The notes beneath the pieces are model-generated. The model worked only from the letters and a program-made list of their open reading frames with translations, was not told where the DNA came from and ran no database searches. From Actinospineispora eucalypti (GTDB lineage Bacteria > Actinomycetota > Actinomycetes > Mycobacteriales > Pseudonocardiaceae): a stretch of 64,000 nt of DNA. The position numbers and the translations under genes are program-made. Location of the stretch: positions 496,001 to 560,000 of the forward strand of contig JACHMT010000004.1 of NCBI GenBank assembly GCA_014208095.1, in the 5' to 3' direction. Positions 43,985 to 51,555 of this stretch are shown one piece after another (within the stretch, counting starts at the first letter, position 1; every line of letters starts with the position of its first letter).

Positions 43985-44334
43985 TAGACCCGGTAGTGGC
44001 TGATCAGGCCGTCCGCGCGGGCGGTCCAGATGGATACCACCGGGATGGTCACGCCGCTGCCGTCCAGCCGGGTGTAGGTCGCCCGGGCCTCCGCGATGGT
44101 GTCCGCCCCGACCACCCAGTGCCGCAGCACCCGGTGCTCCATCCGCTGGATCGCGGCGGCGAAGGTCAGGCAGTCCGACAGGATGGCCGCCCGGCCGACC
44201 AGCGGCGGGGCGTTGCCGAACACCATCCGGGCGTCCTCGGCCAGCAGTGCGCCCAGCCCCTCGGCGTCCATCGCGTCCACCGCCCGGAAGACCCGCTCCA
44301 CGCTCGGCCCGGCGGCCACCACGGGCTCAGCCAT
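43957..44334 (-). CDS. SnoaL-like / NTF2 family protein
   Basis: 125 residues with the NTF2-like cone fold: helix PSVERVFRAVDAMDAEGLGALLAEDARMVFGNAPPLVGRAAI at about 9-50, then strands with YTRLDGSGVTIPVVSIWTARADGLISHYRVYYDPSP. Members act as small isomerases, cyclases or hydrolases on aromatic or polyketide-like compounds, or only bind ligands. The gene overlaps the cupin gene upstream by 8 bp, so the two form a small operon. The reaction is unknown. Confidence 0.82.
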   Translation of the reverse strand: MAEPVVAAGPSVERVFRAVDAMDAEGLGALLAEDARMVFGNAPPLVGRAAILSDCLTFAAAIQRMEHRVLRHWVVGADTIAEARATYTRLDGSGVTIPVVSIWTARADGLISHYRVYYDPSPIFA

Positions 44335-44803
44335 GGTCGGGAGGGGGGACGATGGAGCCGTAGGCGGCGGCCACGGCGGCGATCTTGCCGAACTCCTCGG
44401 GGTCCATCGCGGGCGCCAGCTCCCCGGCCCGCACCGGCGTGCCGATCTCGGTGAAGAAGCTCTCCATGCCGCCCGGCGTGATGATCATGAGGGCGCGCGC
44501 CACCGATTCACCGGGGTTGCCGAACCAGTGCTGGATGCCGCGCGGCAGGTAGACGAAGTCGCCGGCCGCGGCCCGGATGAACCGGTCCTCGGTGTGGAAC
44601 TCGAGGACCCCGTCGAGCAGGTAGAACGCCTCGTCCTCCCGCGTGTGGGTGTGCGGCGGCGGGCCGCCGCCGGGCGGTACCGACGCCTCGATCAGGCCGA
44701 AGAGGCCGCCGGTCTGGGCCGCCTCGGCCTTCATGGTGTACGTGTCGCCGACCGCCCAGACCGAGGCGCCCGTGCCGGCCGGCACGTGTCGAACCAAGCT
44801 CAT
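44327..44803 (-). CDS. Cupin domain protein
   Basis: 158 residues with a single cupin barrel. Motif 1, PPHTHTREDEAFYLLDG, at about 53-69 holds the metal-binding His-x-His-x-Glu set. Motif 2, GDFVYLPRGIQHWFGNPG, at about 82-99 has the second His. It could be a dioxygenase, isomerase or sugar-binding protein. Operon with the SnoaL-like gene. It is divergent from a LuxR regulator across 72 bp, which may control both. Confidence 0.88.
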   Translation of the reverse strand: MSLVRHVPAGTGASVWAVGDTYTMKAEAAQTGGLFGLIEASVPPGGGPPPHTHTREDEAFYLLDGVLEFHTEDRFIRAAAGDFVYLPRGIQHWFGNPGESVARALMIITPGGMESFFTEIGTPVRAGELAPAMDPEEFGKIAAVAAAYGSIVPPPDHG

Positions 44804-44875
44804 GGGCGATCACGCTACGGGCCGCCCGGCCGTTAACCCATCCCAGAAATCTGGGGTGCGTGTCATTCTGGTCCG

Positions 44876-45913
44876 GTGAAGCTGGCCACCCAGCGGGGGC
44901 TCCGGGACTCCGCCGACCGGCTCGGCGGCGCCCGGCTGCCGCTGCCGGTGTTGCTCGACGAGGTCACCGCGCTGTTCGCGCGTTCGCTGCCGTACGACTG
45001 CGGCAGCGTGCACACGGTCGACCCGCTGACCGTGACCATGTCCAGCTGCCGGCTGCTGGACGAGCCCCCGGACGGCGAGCAGATCGCGGTCTACGAGTAC
45101 CAGCGCCAGGACGTGAACCGGCTGTCCGAGCTGGCCAGCGGCCCGCGCGGCTGCGGCCTGCTCAGTGCGGCGACCGGTCAGCGGCCGGAGCGCAGCCCGC
45201 GCTACCGGGAGCTGCTGGCCCCGGCCGGGATCGCCGACGAGCTGCGCGCGGTGTTCACCGTGGACGGTGCCTGCTGGGGCGCGTTCGCCTGGTACCGGAC
45301 GGCACCGTTCGCCGAGGACGAGGTCGAGCTGGTGCACGAGCTGGGGCCGGTGCTGGCGCGGGCGTTCCGGGCGGCGGCCGCCGCCACGCTCGGCACCGTG
45401 GCCGACGACCGGCGCCGACCGCCGGGGGTGCTCCTGGTCGACGGGGGCCGGCGAATCCGCTGGGCGACCGCGCCGGCCCGAAGTTGGCTGTCCGAGCTGG
45501 GCTTCGACGGCGAACCGGCCGGCGCGGCGCTGCCGCACGAGCTGCGTTCGGTGGCCGAGCGGGCCCGGGTGGACGGTGTCGCCGCCGAGGTGCGCACGCT
45601 GGGGCGGTCCGGCCGGTGGGTGGCCGCGCACGCCTCGCCGACCGACGAGGCCGGGCAGGTCGCGGTGGTCCTGGAGCACCCCACGGCGGACTCCATCGCC
45701 CCCCTGCTGGCCGCCGCCTACGGGCTGACCGAGCGGGAACGGGCGCTGGCCGGGCTGGTGCTGCGCGGATTTTCCACCGACCGGATCGCCGCCCGCCTGG
45801 TGATCTCCCCGCACACCGTGCAGGACCACCTGAAGTCGATCTTCGGAAAGGTCGGCGTGCGCAGCCGCCGGGAGCTGGTCGGCCGCCTCAGCCTCGGCTC
45901 CGGGACGGCATGA
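44876..45913 (+). CDS. LuxR-type HTH regulator (2)
   Basis: 345 residues, start GTG 44876. A sensor part at about 1-270 has GAF-like features (FTVDGACWGAFAWYRTAPFAEDEVELVHELGPVLARAF). The C-terminal LuxR HTH is at about 282-340 (LTERERALAGLVLRGFSTDRIAARLVISPHTVQDHLKSIF). It lies divergent to the cupin/SnoaL operon, which is its likely target. Its 3' end overlaps the converging TetR gene by 26 bp. Confidence 0.87.
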   Translation: MKLATQRGLRDSADRLGGARLPLPVLLDEVTALFARSLPYDCGSVHTVDPLTVTMSSCRLLDEPPDGEQIAVYEYQRQDVNRLSELASGPRGCGLLSAATGQRPERSPRYRELLAPAGIADELRAVFTVDGACWGAFAWYRTAPFAEDEVELVHELGPVLARAFRAAAAATLGTVADDRRRPPGVLLVDGGRRIRWATAPARSWLSELGFDGEPAGAALPHELRSVAERARVDGVAAEVRTLGRSGRWVAAHASPTDEAGQVAVVLEHPTADSIAPLLAAAYGLTERERALAGLVLRGFSTDRIAARLVISPHTVQDHLKSIFGKVGVRSRRELVGRLSLGSGTA

Positions 45914-46475
45914 CCGGGCGCAGGAAGTCGCTCAGGTAGCGGCGCAGGACCTCCGGGTCGGACACGTCGACCAGGCCGTTGGTGAAGATCAGGGACAGCG
46001 CCATGCGGCAGGACGCGTCGACCAGGAACCTCGGCTCGATGTTCGGCCAGTCGTCCTTCGGGTGTTCCTTCAGGTAGGCCAGCGCCACGCTGGCCACCCG
46101 TTCCATCAGCACGTCGGCGTGCGTGGTGAACCAGGGCAGCACCAGCTCGGGGGCGTCCCGCAGCGCGGCCTGGAGCAGCCGGTGTTCGCGCCCGTGCCGG
46201 ACCACGAAGGCCATCACGTCGACCAGGCCCTCGATGAACGGCAGATTCCGCTCCAGCAGGGGTTCCAGCTCCTGGAGCAGGGCGGTCACCTCGCGCAGGA
46301 TCAGCGCGGAGACGATCGCGTCCTGGTCACCCACGTACTTGTACACGGTCGGCCGGGACAGCCCGGCCCGCCGGGCGATGGTCGAGTGCAGCCGGGCCGA
46401 GCCGAAACCGCCTTCCAGCAGGCACTCCTCGGCGGCCGCCAGCACCCGCGCGCGAATCTGGTGGGGCTGTGTCAC
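45888..46475 (-). CDS. TetR family regulator
   Basis: 195 residues, start GTG 46475 after GAGGGAGGGAGC. HTH at about 8-55: ARVLAAAEECLLEGGFGSARLHSTIARRAGLSRPTVYKYVGDQDAI. The C-terminal part is an all-helical ligand domain. It is divergent from a metal-dependent hydrolase gene across 95 bp, and a TTTACA-N13-TGTAAA palindrome in the gap is a likely operator for both genes. Confidence 0.88.
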   Translation of the reverse strand: MTQPHQIRARVLAAAEECLLEGGFGSARLHSTIARRAGLSRPTVYKYVGDQDAIVSALILREVTALLQELEPLLERNLPFIEGLVDVMAFVVRHGREHRLLQAALRDAPELVLPWFTTHADVLMERVASVALAYLKEHPKDDWPNIEPRFLVDASCRMALSLIFTNGLVDVSDPEVLRRYLSDFLRPVMPSRSRG

Positions 46476-46529
46476 CGCTGCTCCCTCCCTCTGGAGGAAT
46501 TCTATGGGTTGACCGGGGCGAGATCGCGA

Positions 46530-46554
46530 TTTACATTCGATCTGCAACTGTAAA
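46530..46554. promoter_or_regulatory. Candidate TetR operator
   Basis: TTTACA (46530-46535) and TGTAAA (46549-46554) are perfect inverted 6-bp arms with a 13-bp spacer, 16 bp upstream of the hydrolase start and between two divergent genes. Confidence 0.55.
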
Positions 46555-46570
46555 AGGGAGGGTCGCAGCG

Positions 46571-47443
46571 ATGACGCAGCAGAAGCCCCGGCGCCTGCGT
46601 GGAGCCGACGTGGGTATCCCGCCCCGCCAGCTCGACTTCCGGTTGTCGGATGAGATGCCACGCTGGGTGTACGGGGACAACCGAACCGCGACGTGCTACC
46701 TGGCGTTGCTTTCCGCGTTCTTCCCTCCCGGGGAGGACTTCTTCGTCAAGTCGGTGAACCGGTACGCGAACCTGGTCACCGACCCCAAGCTCCGCGCCGA
46801 GGTGGCCGGCTTCACCGGCCAGGAGGTGATCCACAGCCGGGAGCACGAGCGGCTGAACGAGGTGTTCACCGAGCGCGGCTTCAAGCTGGGCGTGCCGGAC
46901 CTGGCCATCCGCACGGCGCTGGCCGTGCTCTACCGGCTGCCGCACCGCCAGCAGCTGGCCTGCACGGCGCTGATGGAGCACTTCACCGCGCTGCTCGCCG
47001 AGGAGACCCTGATCTACGAGGGCAACGGCGGGGACATCCACCCGGACCTCAAGGAGCTGTGGCTCTGGCACGCGCTGGAGGAGCTTGAGCACAAGGCGGT
47101 CAGCTACGAGGTGCTGGAACTGGCCGGCAACCGCCGGTCCGAGCGGATCCTGGCCGAGCTGCTGGTGCTGGCCGTCGTCGGCCCGGCCGGTGCGGTCGCC
47201 TTCCTGTGGCTGCTGCTCACCGAGGGCGCCCTGTTCCGGCCGGGTGACCTGGTGCGCGGGGCGCGCATGCTGCTCGGCCGGGGCAAGGCGCTGCCCAAGG
47301 TGCTGATGGGCATGCCCCGGTTCCGCCGCCGCGACTTCCACCCGAACCGCCGGAACACCACCGCGCTGGAGCAGGAGTGGCGGGACAAGCTGTTCGGCAC
47401 CGACGGCACCCTGAACGACCAGCTCCGCCGGCGCCTTGCTTAG
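46571..47443 (+). CDS. Predicted metal-dependent hydrolase (PF10118-like)
   Basis: 290 residues. The family pattern is carboxylate/His helices that may bind two metals: GQEVIHSREHERLNEVF at about 78-94, MEHFTALLAEETLIYE at about 137-152 and WHALEELEHKAVSYEVLE at about 168-185. Two hydrophobic stretches follow at about 200-225, so it may be membrane-associated. The biochemical role is unknown; relatives are sometimes beside lipid genes. ATG 46571 follows GGGAGGG. Its stop overlaps the converging pyridoxamine-oxidase-like gene by 4 bp. Confidence 0.82.
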   Translation: MTQQKPRRLRGADVGIPPRQLDFRLSDEMPRWVYGDNRTATCYLALLSAFFPPGEDFFVKSVNRYANLVTDPKLRAEVAGFTGQEVIHSREHERLNEVFTERGFKLGVPDLAIRTALAVLYRLPHRQQLACTALMEHFTALLAEETLIYEGNGGDIHPDLKELWLWHALEELEHKAVSYEVLELAGNRRSERILAELLVLAVVGPAGAVAFLWLLLTEGALFRPGDLVRGARMLLGRGKALPKVLMGMPRFRRRDFHPNRRNTTALEQEWRDKLFGTDGTLNDQLRRRLA

Positions 47444-48291
47444 GGGTTATGGGGCGAGTACTCGGGTGGCGTCCAGCTGAGTGGCAGGGCGCCGCCCGTC
47501 CGAAGCACCCGGGCCACCTCGAAGTGCACGAGGTGGTCCGGGTGCGCCCAGTCCACCCGGGCGGTGCCGGAGAGCTGCAGGGTGGCCCCGGTGTCCCAGT
47601 CCGGGAAGAGCAGTCCGGCCGACGGGTTCTGCTCCAGGTTGCCCAGGGTCATCATCAGGGCGTTTCCCGGGTAGTCCGGCCAGGTCAGCCGGTTCCCCTC
47701 GACCTTGACGAAGCCGGGGTTGCCGCCCCGGTGTGACGTGTCCGCGTCGCCCTCGGCCGAGCTGGTGGCGATGAAGAACGTGTCGGCCCGGGTTATCAGT
47801 GCCCGTTCGGGCTCGCCCAGCGAGTCGGAGAGCACCTCGGGGGTGGCCGCGCGCGGGCTGGCGGTGCGCCGCTGGATGTATCGCGGGCAGTTCCCGTAGA
47901 TCTGGTCGGCCACCAGATGCAGCCCGTTCGGCCACGGCACGGCCAGCCCGTTGATCCGCATCCGCCGCCGGGTGCCCGGGTCCAGGGCGAGCGCGCCGAT
48001 CCGGGTCGGCCGGGTGAGCGCCTCGGCCAGCGGGTCGGTGGGCAGCGGCCGGGCGTCGATCTCCACGGTCTCCCCGCCGGGCTCGGCGCGCAGGAAGCCG
48101 GGCCGGCCGGTGAGCACCGAGCTCCACATCCGCTGGTCCCGGTCGGCGGCGCCGATCACCAGTAGCGGCTGGGCGGCCAGGAAAGCGGCCGCCGCCGTGG
48201 GCATCTCGGTGCGCACCATGCCGCCGATGCGTTCCGCCTGCTCGCGCACGCCGGCCTTGCGCTGCGCGGCCAGTTCTCCCGTATGGAACAT
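47440..48291 (-). CDS. Pyridoxamine 5'-phosphate oxidase-like flavin-binding protein
   Basis: 283 residues in two split-barrel-like halves. The N-terminal half has FLAAQPLLVIGAADRDQRMWSSVLTGRPGF at about 38-67. The C-terminal half has RADTFFIATSSAEGDADTSHRGGNPGFVKVEGNRLTWPDYPGN at about 167-209, the PNPOx-like FMN/substrate block. Such proteins bind FMN, F420 or heme. It is probably an oxidoreductase of unknown substrate. It lies upstream of, and on the same strand as, no close partner; the VOC gene is 46 nt further. Confidence 0.82.
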   Translation of the reverse strand: MFHTGELAAQRKAGVREQAERIGGMVRTEMPTAAAAFLAAQPLLVIGAADRDQRMWSSVLTGRPGFLRAEPGGETVEIDARPLPTDPLAEALTRPTRIGALALDPGTRRRMRINGLAVPWPNGLHLVADQIYGNCPRYIQRRTASPRAATPEVLSDSLGEPERALITRADTFFIATSSAEGDADTSHRGGNPGFVKVEGNRLTWPDYPGNALMMTLGNLEQNPSAGLLFPDWDTGATLQLSGTARVDWAHPDHLVHFEVARVLRTGGALPLSWTPPEYSPHNP

Positions 48292-48336
48292 TTCGCCTTC
48301 CTGGTGTCGTGGAAACTAATGCTCCGTGTCGGGGCA

Positions 48337-48792
48337 CTAGAAGAATCCGCAGGTCGGGGCGTCACCGGCGGGTTTCGCGGCGGTGTCCTCGGCCAACCCG
48401 GCCGGGGTGTACACCTCGAGCCGGATGCCGTCCGGGTCGGTGAAGAACACCCCGCCGGAATCCGCGCCTTCGCCGTGCGGCACCGCTCCACCGTGCCGCG
48501 GAGTGAGGCCCAGCTCGCGCAGGTTCGCCTCCACCGCCCGCACCTCGTCCAGCGTGTCCACCTGGAAGGAAAGGTGGTGCAGCCCGGGGGCGCCGGTGTC
48601 GAACACGCCGGCGGACTGGCGCCAGAGGGTGAGTACCAGCCGTCCGTCGCGGCTCAGGAACGCCCACTCGGCCTGCCCGTCGCGTCCCCCGGTGCGCGCC
48701 TCGAAGCCGAATAGTCGCTGGTAGAAGGCGACCGAAACGTCCAGGTCGGTGACGTTCAGACCGATGTGGCCGGTGTTCAGGGCGGTCGCCAT
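48337..48792 (-). CDS. VOC / glyoxalase family protein
   Basis: 151 residues with one to two beta-alpha-beta-beta-beta units: HIGLNVTDLDVSVAFYQRLFGFEA at about 8-31 (His metal ligand), LHHLSFQVDTLDEV near 76 (second His), and GVFFTDPDGIRLEVYTP near 122-138 (Glu ligand). This pattern suits a metal-dependent dioxygenase, glyoxalase or resistance protein. ATG 48792 has GGAGG six bases upstream and is preferred to 48828. It is divergent from the CGNR gene. Confidence 0.85.
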   Translation of the reverse strand: MATALNTGHIGLNVTDLDVSVAFYQRLFGFEARTGGRDGQAEWAFLSRDGRLVLTLWRQSAGVFDTGAPGLHHLSFQVDTLDEVRAVEANLRELGLTPRHGGAVPHGEGADSGGVFFTDPDGIRLEVYTPAGLAEDTAAKPAGDAPTCGFF

Positions 48793-48810
48793 GGTTGCCT
48801 CCGCTGGCTC

Positions 48811-48842
48811 TCTAACCGTTGTTACCAATATGAATAGTTAGA
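48811..48842. promoter_or_regulatory. Possible operator between VOC and CGNR genes
   Basis: TCTAAC (48811-48816) and GTTAGA (48837-48842) form an inverted repeat with a 20-bp spacer in a locally AT-rich divergent promoter region. The CGNR protein could be the regulator. Confidence 0.3.
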
Positions 48843-48884
48843 TGCGAACCTGTCAAGCTGTTCTCAGGGGTTAGAATCTGCGGC

Positions 48885-49421
48885 ATGTCGTCGTACGACC
48901 GTCCGCTGGTCGGGGAGCCGCTCGGCCTGGATCTGCTGAACACGGTGTGGCTGGGCCGGGGTGGCGCCCGGGACCTGCTGGCCGACGAGGCCGGCCTGCG
49001 CGCCTGGCTGACCCAGGCCGGACTGGACGCCCCGGTGTCCGAGCCCGCGCGCCTGGCCGCCGTCACCGCGCGCGAGGCGATCAGGGCGCACCTCGCCGAC
49101 CCCGACTCACCGGCCACCCGTGCCACGCTGAACGAGGTGCTCGCCTGGGGCCGGCACCGACCACTGCTCGATGACACCGGCGCGCCCGGCGCGGTCGCCG
49201 AGCTGGTCGAAGCTGATCGGCGCGCCGGCTGGCTGGCCGCCGTCGACTACCTGCGCCTGCGCGAGCGGGACGCGGACCGGATCCGCCGCTGCGCGCACCC
49301 GGACTGCGTCCTCTACTTCTACGACACCAGCCCCAAACGGGCCCGTCGGTGGTGCTCCATGGCCGGCTGCGGCAACCGGGCCAAGGCCGCCCGGCACTAC
49401 GCCCGGGCCAAGGAGGGCTGA
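48885..49421 (+). CDS. CGNR zinc-finger (ABATE-domain) protein
   Basis: 178 residues. The N-terminal ABATE-like region at about 1-130 contains GLDLLNTVW. The C-terminal zinc ribbon at about 137-172 contains CAHPDCVLYFYDTSPKRARRWCS and the defining CGNRAKAARHYARA. Proteins of this class are thought to be stress-linked transcription factors. It is divergent from the VOC gene and may regulate it. A perfect 24-bp palindrome follows the stop. Confidence 0.88.
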   Translation: MSSYDRPLVGEPLGLDLLNTVWLGRGGARDLLADEAGLRAWLTQAGLDAPVSEPARLAAVTAREAIRAHLADPDSPATRATLNEVLAWGRHRPLLDDTGAPGAVAELVEADRRAGWLAAVDYLRLRERDADRIRRCAHPDCVLYFYDTSPKRARRWCSMAGCGNRAKAARHYARAKEG

Positions 49422-49428
49422 TGCGCAA

Positions 49429-49452
49429 GGGCGTCTTCCGCGGAAGACGCCC
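49429..49452. terminator. Perfect 24-bp palindrome downstream of CGNR gene
   Basis: GGGCGTCTTCCG (49429-49440) is followed at once by its reverse complement (49441-49452). It forms a hairpin of 10 bp with a 4-nt loop and probably terminates the CGNR transcript. Confidence 0.65.
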
Positions 49453-49500
49453 TGGTCACAAACCGGGCCGGGGCGGGGTCCGGCGGCTTATGGTGACCCG

Positions 49501-50655
49501 GTGGAGCTGGCAGACCTCATCGGGCCGGGCATGCGAATCGCGGTCGCGGACGGCACCGGCACCCCGCGCTCACTGTTTCCCGAGCTGAACCGGTTGGCCG
49601 CCCGGCACGGCAACCTGCGGTTGCTGCTGGGCTGGACCCCGGCCAGCGGGTTGGGCCTGGACCACTCGCTGTTCGCCGACGCGCGCACCGTGATGTCCGG
49701 CTGGGGCCTGCGCGGACCGGTGGCCTCCGGGGCGGTGAAGTCGATCCCGGTGCGGCTGTCCGCGGTGCCTTCGTTGCTGGCCGGGCCGCTGCGCCCGGAC
49801 CTGGTGCTGGCCACCGTGGTGCGCTCGGCCGACGGCCCGCGGTTCTCCTCCGAGGTGGGCTGGCTGCGCACGGCGGTGGAGCTGGGCGTGCCGATCGCGG
49901 CGGTGGTCTCCTCGACGGCGCCGCATGCCGATGCCGGCCCGCCGCTTCCGGCCGACCTGGTCACCGTGGTCGGCGAGACTTCGGACGGGCCGGTGGAGGT
50001 CCGCTTCGACGAGCCCAGCCCGGCGCACGAGCGGATCTGCGCCCACGTCGCCGAGCTGATCCCCGAGGGCGCGCGCCTGCAGGTGGGGCCGGGTCAGCAG
50101 GGCGCGGCGATGCTGCGCGCGGTGAAGACCCCGGTGCGGATGGACTCCGGCCTGCTGCCCGAGCAGGTGGTCGACCTGGACGAGCGTGGGCTGCTGATCG
50201 GCCAGCCGACGGCGGCCTACCTGGTCGGGGGCTCTCGGCTGTACGAGTGGGCGAACGGCCGGCCGATCCTGCACCCGCTGGAGGTCACGCACGACCTGGG
50301 CCGGCTGTCCAACGGCGTGCCGTTCATCGCGTTCAACACCGCGATCGAGGTCGACCTGGACGGCCAGGTCAACGTGGAGGGCACCCGGGACGCGGTGGTC
50401 GGCGGCATCGGCGGGCACTCCGACTACGCCGCCGCCGGCACCCGCTCGGTCGGCGGCCTGAGCATCATCGCCGTGCCGTCGGCGCACAAGGGCCGGTCGA
50501 CCCTGGTCCGGTCGTTGTCCCGCCCGGTGAGCACCCCGTCGCAGGACGTGGACATCCTGGTCAACGAGCGCGGCTACGTCGACCTGCGCGGCCTCGCCCG
50601 CACCGAACGCGCCGAGGCCCTGCTCGACCTCTGGGGCGAAACCGGCGTCCGCTGA
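49501..50655 (+). CDS. Acetyl-CoA hydrolase/transferase family protein
   Basis: 384 residues starting at GTG 49501. An N-terminal Rossmann-like half covers about 1-180 and a C-terminal CoA-transferase domain about 190-380. FNTAIEVDLDGQVNVE near 278-293 carries the Glu that forms the acyl-thioester, and GGIGGHSDYAAAGTRSVGG near 300-320 is the glycine-rich loop. It transfers CoA between acids or hydrolyses acyl-CoA. It is shorter than classical 500-residue acetyl-CoA hydrolases, but the C-terminal active region is complete. Confidence 0.84.
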   Translation: MELADLIGPGMRIAVADGTGTPRSLFPELNRLAARHGNLRLLLGWTPASGLGLDHSLFADARTVMSGWGLRGPVASGAVKSIPVRLSAVPSLLAGPLRPDLVLATVVRSADGPRFSSEVGWLRTAVELGVPIAAVVSSTAPHADAGPPLPADLVTVVGETSDGPVEVRFDEPSPAHERICAHVAELIPEGARLQVGPGQQGAAMLRAVKTPVRMDSGLLPEQVVDLDERGLLIGQPTAAYLVGGSRLYEWANGRPILHPLEVTHDLGRLSNGVPFIAFNTAIEVDLDGQVNVEGTRDAVVGGIGGHSDYAAAGTRSVGGLSIIAVPSAHKGRSTLVRSLSRPVSTPSQDVDILVNERGYVDLRGLARTERAEALLDLWGETGVR

Positions 50656-50660
50656 CCCCC

Positions 50661-50705
50661 GCGCTCGCTTTGCCCCTGCTCGCTTTGGCTCTGCTCGCTT
50701 TGGCT
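50661..50705 (+). repeat. Three tandem 15-bp units
   Basis: Three units of the form TGCTCGCTTTGGCTC, the first diverged (CGCTCGCTTTGCCCC), leading directly into a family E copy. Their Leu/Ala coding look is accidental: no gene uses them. Confidence 0.6.
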
Positions 50706-50738
50706 CTGCGTGGAAATATGCAACATTCAGGCGCCGGA
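50697..50738 (+). repeat. Family E repeat copy 3
   Basis: GCTTTGGCTCTGCGTGGAAA, then a diverged ATATGCAACATTCAGGCGCCGG. It corresponds to the arms at 37096 and 37628. Confidence 0.65.
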
Positions 50739-50755
50739 TCGGCGGTTCCAGCACC

Positions 50756-50809
50756 GAGGTCGCGAGGAGAGACGCTACCGGTGGGTAGAAGGTCTCTGGT
50801 CGCGACCTC
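50756..50809. terminator. Long compound hairpin between converging genes
   Basis: GAGGTCGCGA (50756-50765) pairs with TCGCGACCTC (50800-50809), AGAGAC (50768-50773) with GTCTCT (50792-50797), and CTACC/GGTAG inside. Only a GG/GG mismatch interrupts the stem. A likely bidirectional terminator. Confidence 0.7.
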
Positions 50810-50850
50810 GACGGGGTGGGGCGGGTGAGAATGATCCGCCGCGGCGAGCG

Positions 50851-51435
50851 TCAGGTGGCGCTCGGGGTGGTTAGTGCGGCCAGGGCCATGGCGCGCAGGA
50901 GTGGGGCGGCCAGCGCCGGTTGCGTGCGCGGGGCGCTGTGCGGGGTGGAGTTGAGCAGGCCGAACGCGCCGTGCGCGGCCACTCGGGCGGCCGGCGCCGA
51001 CAGGCCGGGCTTGAGCCGGCGGAGAGTGTCCACCCAGATCTCCACGTAGGCGCGTTGCAGCTGGCGGACGGTGCGCCGGTCATCGGCCGGCAGGTTGGCC
51101 AAGTCCCGGTCCTGCACGGTGATCAGCTCGGGTTCGCGGAGGGAGAAGTCGAGCTGGAAGTCGATCAGTGCGCCGAGTAGCTCCGACGGGTCGGGTTTCT
51201 GCTCGGCCAGCTCGGTGGCGCCGGTGAGCAGGCGTTCGCTGATGCGCACCAGCATCCGCGCCAGCAGCGCCTCCTTGCTGGGGAAATGCCGGTACAGCGC
51301 CGGGCCGCTGATGCCCACGGCGGCACCGAGCTCGGTGATGCTCACGCCGTGGAAGCCGTGCCGGGCGAACAGCTGCGCGGCCACGCGCAGGATCTGCTCC
51401 TGTCGGGGCGACGTCCGGCCCGGCGCTACGGTCAC
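50851..51435 (-). CDS. TetR family regulator of the leucine-catabolic operon
   Basis: 194 residues, start GTG 51435. HTH at about 12-58: QEQILRVAAQLFARHGFHGVSITELGAAVGISGPALYRHFPSKEAL. The ligand domain follows at about 70-185. It is divergent from accD1, and the gap carries three similar 16-bp palindromes. In Mycobacterium tuberculosis a TetR gene (Rv2506) also neighbours the fadE19-accA1-accD1 cluster. A repressor of branched-chain acyl-CoA breakdown that responds to an acyl-CoA is likely. Confidence 0.9.
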   Translation of the reverse strand: MTVAPGRTSPRQEQILRVAAQLFARHGFHGVSITELGAAVGISGPALYRHFPSKEALLARMLVRISERLLTGATELAEQKPDPSELLGALIDFQLDFSLREPELITVQDRDLANLPADDRRTVRQLQRAYVEIWVDTLRRLKPGLSAPAARVAAHGAFGLLNSTPHSAPRTQPALAAPLLRAMALAALTTPSAT

Positions 51436-51456
51436 CGGCCCAGATTACCCGGCCAA

Positions 51457-51521
51457 GTTAACGAACGCTAACCCCTTGCGCCTTCAGGTTAATGAGCGCT
51501 AACATGTTAGCGATCGTTAAC
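51457..51521. promoter_or_regulatory. Three palindromic operator sites for the TetR protein
   Basis: GTTAACGAACGCTAAC (51457-51472), GTTAATGAGCGCTAAC (51488-51503) and GTTAGCGATCGTTAAC (51506-51521) share the pattern GTTARYGAnCGYTAAC. They lie between the divergent TetR and accD1 genes. Confidence 0.85.
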
Positions 51522-51555
51522 TACGCGCCGTGCGAGAGCCAGGAGCTGACCGACG

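Noticed and set aside
50661..50705. Leu/Ala-rich small protein encoded by the tandem 15-mers
   Set aside because: The frame has no start with a ribosome site and is only an extension beyond the CoA transferase stop.
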